NCBI GenBank assembly: GCA_003667245.1
Contig: RCNN01000336.1
Coordinates: 1-37,673, forward strand
Length of the DNA stretch: 37,673 bases
Reading direction: 5' to 3'
Source: Heterostelium multicystogenum
Lineage: Eukaryota > Evosea > Eumycetozoa > Acytosteliales > Acytosteliaceae
The notes under the pieces are model-generated. The model was not told where the DNA came from and searched no databases. It was given only the letters and a program-made list of their open reading frames with translations. Each line of letters starts with the position of its first letter. The stretch's first letter is position 1. Positions 31,599 through 37,673 of this stretch are shown here, piece after piece. The translations under genes were made by a program, and so were the position numbers.

Positions 31599-33097
31599 TT
31601 ATACGTTGTCTTCAGAGGGTGTTACCTCTTCTTGGGTTGGCTCACTCAAAGAAGGTGGAGTTGTGGAGACTGAAGATGATACGGGAGTGGTTGTTGGCTC
31701 AGCTGCTTTTTGTGGTGCTATTGATGCTGTTGAACTGGTCACTACTGATGAACCAACCAAAGGGGTAATGGATGAGGTTGATTGTGTTTTCAGTAGCTCG
31801 ATACCAGATACTTTACGACTATCTGCAGATGCTGAGAAAGTGTAGGTGTCTCTGGCAACTGAAGATGATTCACTATCCATTCTAAAGCTGTCATCATATT
31901 TCTTTGATAAATCAACTATGAAGAGATAGATAGCTTGTTAGTATTGGTTCATTTAAAATTATTCAATTAAGTTCATTCATTGCTTAGGAGAAGAAAGGTT
32001 CATACTTACTTGTTTGGACACCAGATCCAGTATCAAGACTGGTTGAACCGGATTTAGATGCAATGTTACGAACTCTTCTAAAGAGGATGTAGTTCTTTAG
32101 GGAGTTTTCTGTCGGCCATGACAACCAAGACCACGATCATTTGTCCAACGTCAACGGTCATGGTAATGAATGTGCTGATTGGGAAGTACTTGTACTCTTT
32201 GTCAAGAATAAAGTTAAAGACGATGTCGTGGATAACGATGATAACGACACTAACGATGGCAGTGGAGATCAGGATCTTTGTCTTTCTGATGATCTTGTCG
32301 AAATGTTTCATCTTGTTCTTCTTTTGTGAGTTCTTCATTCCACGAACGAAATTGACACCATTGAAAACGACCCAAGAAGCAAAGAGAATGAAGAATCCAA
32401 AGAATCCAATCGCTTCCAGCAATGTCTCATCCTTGAACAAACAAACAACCTGCACTGGAAATTGCCAGCAGAAATAGACAATCACCAATGAATAGCTGAC
32501 AATCCATACTCTCTTTACTGCTCCGAGTCTGACATCATCACTAATAAAGAATGTATACAGTAATTGCATCCTGTAAATTATTTCATATTATTAATATCCA
32601 ATCTTTACATTCAATTCCAGGATTCCACCCTAGGGTGCATGTTTGTATAGTTACCAGAAACCACTAATAAAGACCCATTCTGCCAAGACAAAATAAACAC
32701 CAAATGCAAAAAAGAAATAATATACACTTCCAACTGTATAATCATTTGGATTGATATATCTATAAATGTCTCCTGTTATTCTGCCTATAATAATAATAAT
32801 AATAATGAATTTTCAAAATGAATCCTATTAGCATATATTGGTCACCGATGGTAAGTTGGAAGTTTTCATCAGTTTGCTCTACTTACATGCACAAAACAAT
32901 GACATCGATAAATATGTATAGAAACGAGTGTTTACATTCTTTTTTTCAATGATTACCAAAGTTTCAAAGAATGTTTGACCAACATTTATCAGGAAAAAGA
33001 ATATATAGGTGAGAAGTCTGAGTCCCCAAAATGAATACATCAATCTATCGGTTGCAACCGAGCCTGTATACGTTGAGTCCGATGACATACTGTCCAT
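31599..33097 (-). CDS. Multi-spanning (about seven TM) membrane protein, one frameshift
   Basis: Four exons: 32887-33097, 32655-32784, 32010-32570 and 31599-31915. Hydrophobic spans in order include LLTYIFFFLINVGQTFF, a span near YTYLSMSLFCAC, VYYFFFAFGVYFVLAEWVFI, VWIVSYSLVIVYFCWQFPVQ, AIGFFGFFILFASWVVF, ILISTAIVSVVIIVIHDIVF and FITMTVDVGQMIVVLVVMAD. A basic cytosolic loop (KNSQKKNKMKHFDKIIRKTK) lies before the sixth. A long Ser/Thr-rich C-tail ends PSEDNV-TAA. One extra base (plus TTTT at 32105-32108) interrupts MADR-NSLKNYILFRRV. Corrected, it is 1218 nt (405 residues). The topology recalls THH1/TOM1-type or GPCR-like 7-TM proteins, but I see no diagnostic motif, so the function is open. 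Confidence 0.78.
31916..32009 (-). other. Membrane protein intron 3
   Basis: 94 nt, GTAAGTATG...TACTAACAAG...TTCATAG; joins SGVQT to the Ser/Thr-rich tail. Confidence 0.85.
32571..32654 (-). other. Membrane protein intron 2
   Basis: 84 nt, GTAACT...TTTACAG, joining FISGF-W to MQLLYTFF. It holds a 12-nt GC-rich palindrome at 32626-32637. Confidence 0.82.
32785..32886 (-). other. Membrane protein intron 1
   Basis: 102 nt, GTAAGTAG...(ATT)n-ATAG, joining SLFCA-C to RITGDIYRYI. Confidence 0.8.
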
Positions 33098-36000
33098 TAT
33101 TATAAACTTTCTCTTTGCTTTAATAAATAAATAAATATATATATGGAGAATATTGATTGTAATTTATAATGAATATAATGATGATGTAAGTTTGATTGTT
33201 TGATTATTGTTGTCTACAGATATATTCGTAAGCAAGCATCGATACCAGAATTATTATTAATATTATTCGAATTAACAGTGGTCGATTTTAAAATGATTCC
33301 ACAAAAAGCAAATGCAACGAACAACAAAAGAAACAATGGCAAAGGAAAGGCAATACTATGCTATGTATTCTTGCAAAGAAGAAGAAAGATTACAAAATAA
33401 AAATAAAACAAATGTAAAATATGGAGAGCAAATCGTAATGAGAAGGATCACATATACAAAACACCGTAATTACATTATGATTTAAAAGGGTTTTGGTAGT
33501 GCTCTTAAATCAATTCAATTTGAGTAGTCAAAGGAAAGACCCGGTGGTGAACTGGTTTTGGGGGGTTCGACTGCCAAAGCACTGCGACTGATGTAACCAA
33601 AAACGGAGGATAGAAGGCAAGAAAACAGGGGCAAAGGTTTTTTGTGTTGTTTGTTGTTGAGGTAAAAATATCAGTTTCTGCCACTTTATACTTTTACATG
33701 AAATTTTTTTTGATTAAAATCTGGTAATCCAAAACACCAATTGAGAGATCTCAAAACCAAAAATAGAGAGCAAAAAACTCCATCACTTAAAGACGTTAAA
33801 AATGAAATGAGACCCACATTTCGGGGGCGATCTATGCGATGTTGTTGATTGTTGATTTAAATTTTTTGTAAATCAATTTATTAATACAAAAAACAAAACC
33901 ACGGTTTACTTTTGGAAACCAAAAAGATTTCCAACCTCTAGATAAGGACCAATACTAGTCTTCACCAAAAGATATTTTCGACGAAAAGAGATTAAACTGA
34001 TCAGGTTATTTATATATGGTATGCAGATCAAACCAACCAACCAGTTAACCTGCATTCTCCATTAGGAGGTTGAAAATTGGATCCTACGCTTTTCGATATA
34101 AAAAAAAGAAATTGATGAATGTTAGTTGTATCTCTCTAAAGAGGTAAGTGGGCACTTTCAATGTTTGAATATGATGATTTGATCGTGTGAAACAAATAAA
34201 TTCCATATTGTACAGTGTTTTTGACTTTTGGATGTGGATTGATCTAAAAAGCAATCAAAAAAACCACCATACAACGAAAATTCGAAATTATTAAAAATAT
34301 CTTTGATTTTATATTTTTATAAAATATCAAGGTATTCTAGAATCATTAGAACGATCAAATGTGCTTACTTATAATCAATGAACAAACTATTGTTAAGTAA
34401 TTAGTCCATAAACCCTCGTGTTTTCCTCAAATGTTCAAGAGTAGTTCATCTCATGTTTAGTATTGAATTTGGTTTATTTTTAGAAATATATATTTATTCG
34501 ATTGCTATTAAGTAACAGGAAATGAAATTTCATTACTTCAAATGGAAAACAATGTAGCTATTTTAAAATACGCTCAAAATGTTAGGAATGAATTGCACCC
34601 ATTATGTATTTTCGGATCTAATTATAATGAAGAGAGATAGAGGATGAATATTGGATGATTCTAGTTAGATTTAGCAGAATAAGTGAAAGTAAATGAATTT
34701 CAATACTATTTAATGTGCTAGTTTTATGGTTTGATAGTATAAGTGTTAAAAAAACAAACACACAATCTTTTACAATAAATGAACATACATATATACATTC
34801 AATTTCAAAAATACTATCATTTAATCATGATAATATGGTGGGGGTGGGTAGTAGATAGAAACGATGGTATAAATAAATATAATTTTATGATTTTTAAAGT
34901 TTATCTTTTATTAATTGAATAGAATAATCTAAAAGTTTAAAATTGATTAAAAGTAAAAATGATAGTTTAAAAGTTATCATTCATTGTAATCATAATTATA
35001 ATAAATATATTATAATAGATACAACATAATCATCCATCACTTGTTAAGTGATATTTGACAAGTAGTAATAATATAATCAAAGTATAAATCAATTCATATA
35101 AATACAACAATACTTATCATAAAGAAATAGTAGAATCAATTTTCCAAAGTATATAATTATATTAGGTCAACAATATAGTAAGTTAAGCAATTAATAAGAC
35201 TTAATAATGTTATAGAGGAAATTTATATCATATAATATCAAATCAAATAGAAATGTACTTCCTTTCCATCTTTTTATATATTCTTAAAAATATTTTCTAT
35301 TAAATCTTGAAATTATTATTTATCTTTCAAAATTAATGTTTTCTTATTTTAATTTTATTTCTCATGACATTGGAATTAAAACAAATATAAATGGTAGTAG
35401 TCCTAGTAGTATTAATAAACTATTTAATTGATTTATTTTTATTCAAGTATACTTTTCACTATTTTTGTGTTTCCAGTGTGTTTAATTTAACTTTATGATT
35501 TTTAAGAGTTTAGTAAATTATTAACATGGTGTTTGTGTATGTATGTTGGTATAACAATCATTCAAATAAATAATAAAAATTTTAAATCAAATATTTGATT
35601 TCACTTGGATGAAACTGTTCGAATATATTTAGCCATATCTATCCATCTATCAATATCATCTATAAAAACTAAAACAATCATCGAGGATAATCTTTTTGTT
35701 GTTGCAGTGTCAGTTTGTTGGTACTAAATGACAATAGTTACCCAAACAATATATGTATGGTCAATAGATTAGGTATAGTATTTATTCAATGTTATTGGTT
35801 AATGTCTTATTTATTGCTACAATGGAAAATTAAAAATTTAATTACTCCTTGACATTGAGAGCAATAAAACTATTGCTATTCTATTGGACAGGTCAGAAAA
35901 ATACAATATTGGTTGATAATAATAACAATAGTGTTCAATAACGCATAAATCAAACTATAATACAATTTAAATAATTCTCAATACTATTCATCGATCATTA

Positions 36001-37673
36001 CAGTTTTACAGTAGTATCTTTATTTCTTCCATCGAAATTATTTTTAATTGTTTTAAATTTAAATAATAATATTTAAATGATGTGAATTTAAACCTAAATA
36101 TTTGATTTGTATTAAATGTGTTATCAACTCACCCACCACCCCTTAGTCTATTTATTAGTACATTATCTGTACCTCTGAATATAATATCCTACTACATACT
36201 CTATATTGATGATTTGATCTTGATAGTGATTCTATTTGTCTTTATTCCATTCTTTTGTCCTTTAATTTACATGGACGATTTCCTTTTAATTCCATCAAAA
36301 TATATCAACAATTATCTATCAGTCTGCTATCAGATGATAATTTAAAAATTCAATTTGATCCAAAGAGTTAGAATTGAATAATAAAAAGATATAATATTTT
36401 ATTCCTGCTAAATTCACAATCAATCAATCAATCAATCAGCTATCAAATACAATCAAATCAAACAACACAATATTATATTTTAATATTTAATATTATATAT
36501 ATTTATAGATAATTACATAATAATAATAATAATATTTTAGAGAATAAATATAAATAGAAAATAATACTAATATAATCAAAATAATACTAATATAAATAAA
36601 TATTAAAGATAAATAGGTTTTTTTTTTTTTGATTTTAGGATTAAATTAAAAAACTAGTTAAAACAATATTGTTAATTAAATAATAGTATTGTATAAACCT
36701 GAGATATATCAGATTAAAATAGGTGTTCACATTTGTGGATATTCATTCCATTCATGCATCTAATCAATTAATTTAACACATAGACTAGAAAAGGTAAATT
36801 TAAAGGAAGATTTTCATTTTTTAAAAACAGTATGATCACACTTTCACAATTTCCTTCACAATCTGCTATTAATGTTGATAGTATTGCAAAGGGAAAAATA
36901 GATATCCACATACATCATAGATATACAGACAGATAGATATAAAGAAATAGATAGAAAGATAGATTGGTCGAGGTTGAAGTTGGTTAGATAGAAATCTAAA
37001 CATCAAAAGTTGTCTATCCATTATATTATATTTATATTGATTACCCTAATTAGGTCATCTATCATCTTATAATTTGCTTGTTTCACCCACACTCTCTTGA
37101 AAATGGTTTCAAGAAAAAACAACCATTTGGAACACCCAAAAAAAACAAAACAAAAAAGAGTAAATCAGAGACCACACTCAAGCTTTCATCAATCCAGATT
37201 TTTTACACCCAAACGATCAAAATTTTTTGTAAAATTAAAATTTATTTAAATTGATTTTATTTTTAAGGTTTTCTTTTGATCTAGAGTAGTGGGGGACTAG
37301 CGTGTTTGATATGTATCGTTCCACCCTATCTCACTGTATATGCTTCCAAACACAAAGTTGGAAAGAATTTGTGCTCTTTTAATCACTACACTACTCTCCC
37401 CCAACTATTATTTGTGATTAAATAGTTACCCAAATTATCTCTAAAATATTAATAATAATAATAATAGTAAAGTAAGTTCCTTTGTCTAGAGGAAGAAGCT
37501 CTTGTTGTTGAAACAAGTACTATTTAGCCCCCCACTATTCTATTTTGTTACAAAACTCTCCATCTTAATTAGAATTATATATATTAAATAATAATATTAT
37601 TATTAATCGATCACTTAAACATACAACTCTACAACATTAAACTTACGTTTAAAATTCATCTTATCTAATAAAA
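33098..37673. other. 4.6 kb right-hand region without a supportable gene
   Basis: AT-rich with many A/T runs. GC-richer islands lie at 33530-33640 (with GGGGGGTTCG), 34050-34075, 34840-34860 and 37280-37330. Open frames such as 33200-33400 and 36118-36345 are short, strongly biased in composition and match nothing. The C-rich and G-rich motifs at the end suggest the promoter of a gene beyond the window. Confidence 0.5.

Noticed and set aside
33560..33590. GGGGGGTTCGACTGCC as a tRNA T-arm.
   Set aside because: No matching acceptor, D or anticodon arms upstream or downstream on either strand.
36118..36345. YIDD and YMDD strings in a 75-codon frame, reminiscent of reverse transcriptase.
   Set aside because: No other RT motif surrounds them, the frame is short and Ile/Leu/Tyr-rich from base composition, and two such strings 40 residues apart do not fit the family.

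Overview
The window looks like nuclear DNA of a social amoeba (dictyostelid). Spacers are very AT-rich and coding parts are richer in GC. Introns are short (about 60 to 115 nt), start GTAAGT- or GTATGT-like, usually carry ACTAAC near the 3' end, and end in TAG or CAG. Proteins carry Asn/Gln/Ser tracts. The best protein matches are Dictyostelium-type ARPC3, NPRL3, 4E-BP and a WY/YP-H-W repeat protein. I cannot name the species from sequence alone; this is recognition from family knowledge, not a database search.

Layout. Positions 1-9262 hold a minus-strand block: a WY-repeat protein (221-2136), the XPG/RAD2 repair endonuclease (2302-6384), a cytochrome P450 with no visible N-terminus (6666-8099) and a Ser/Thr-Pro-rich protein (about 8101-9262). 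After a 1.8 kb AT-rich spacer comes a GTPBP1/2-type translational GTPase (11112-13281, +), then an eIF4E-binding protein (13731-14215, -). A 3.6 kb gene-free stretch precedes the splicing helicase PRP22/DHX8 (17831-21406, +). Next are a small acidic protein (21866-22415, +), a DNAJC17-like J-domain/RRM protein (22686-23707, +) and NPRL3 of GATOR1 (about 23929-26084, -). A tRNA-Leu(CAG) sits at 26800-26882 (-) beside a degraded coding segment. ARPC3 of the Arp2/3 complex (about 28241-29002, +), nicotinate phosphoribosyltransferase (29483-31329, +) and a multi-spanning membrane protein (31599-33097, -) follow. The last 4.6 kb show no supportable gene.

Most of these are unlinked housekeeping functions, as expected for a compact protist genome. 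4E-BP and NPRL3 both belong to TORC1 nutrient signalling. PRP22 and DNAJC17 both belong to splicing.

The most important point for any reader is that many obviously conserved genes are broken by single-base frameshifts. Wherever the break could be resolved by homology, it was nearly always one extra base in a short homopolymer. Correcting each gives a total length divisible by three and a family-like protein. This looks like systematic sequence or assembly error (or, less likely, very recent decay), worst in 1-9 kb. Gene models below are therefore spans with the breaks noted. I did not find a convincing new biological system; the best leads are the alternatively spliced TOS motif of 4E-BP, the WY-repeat protein, and several GC-rich palindromes.
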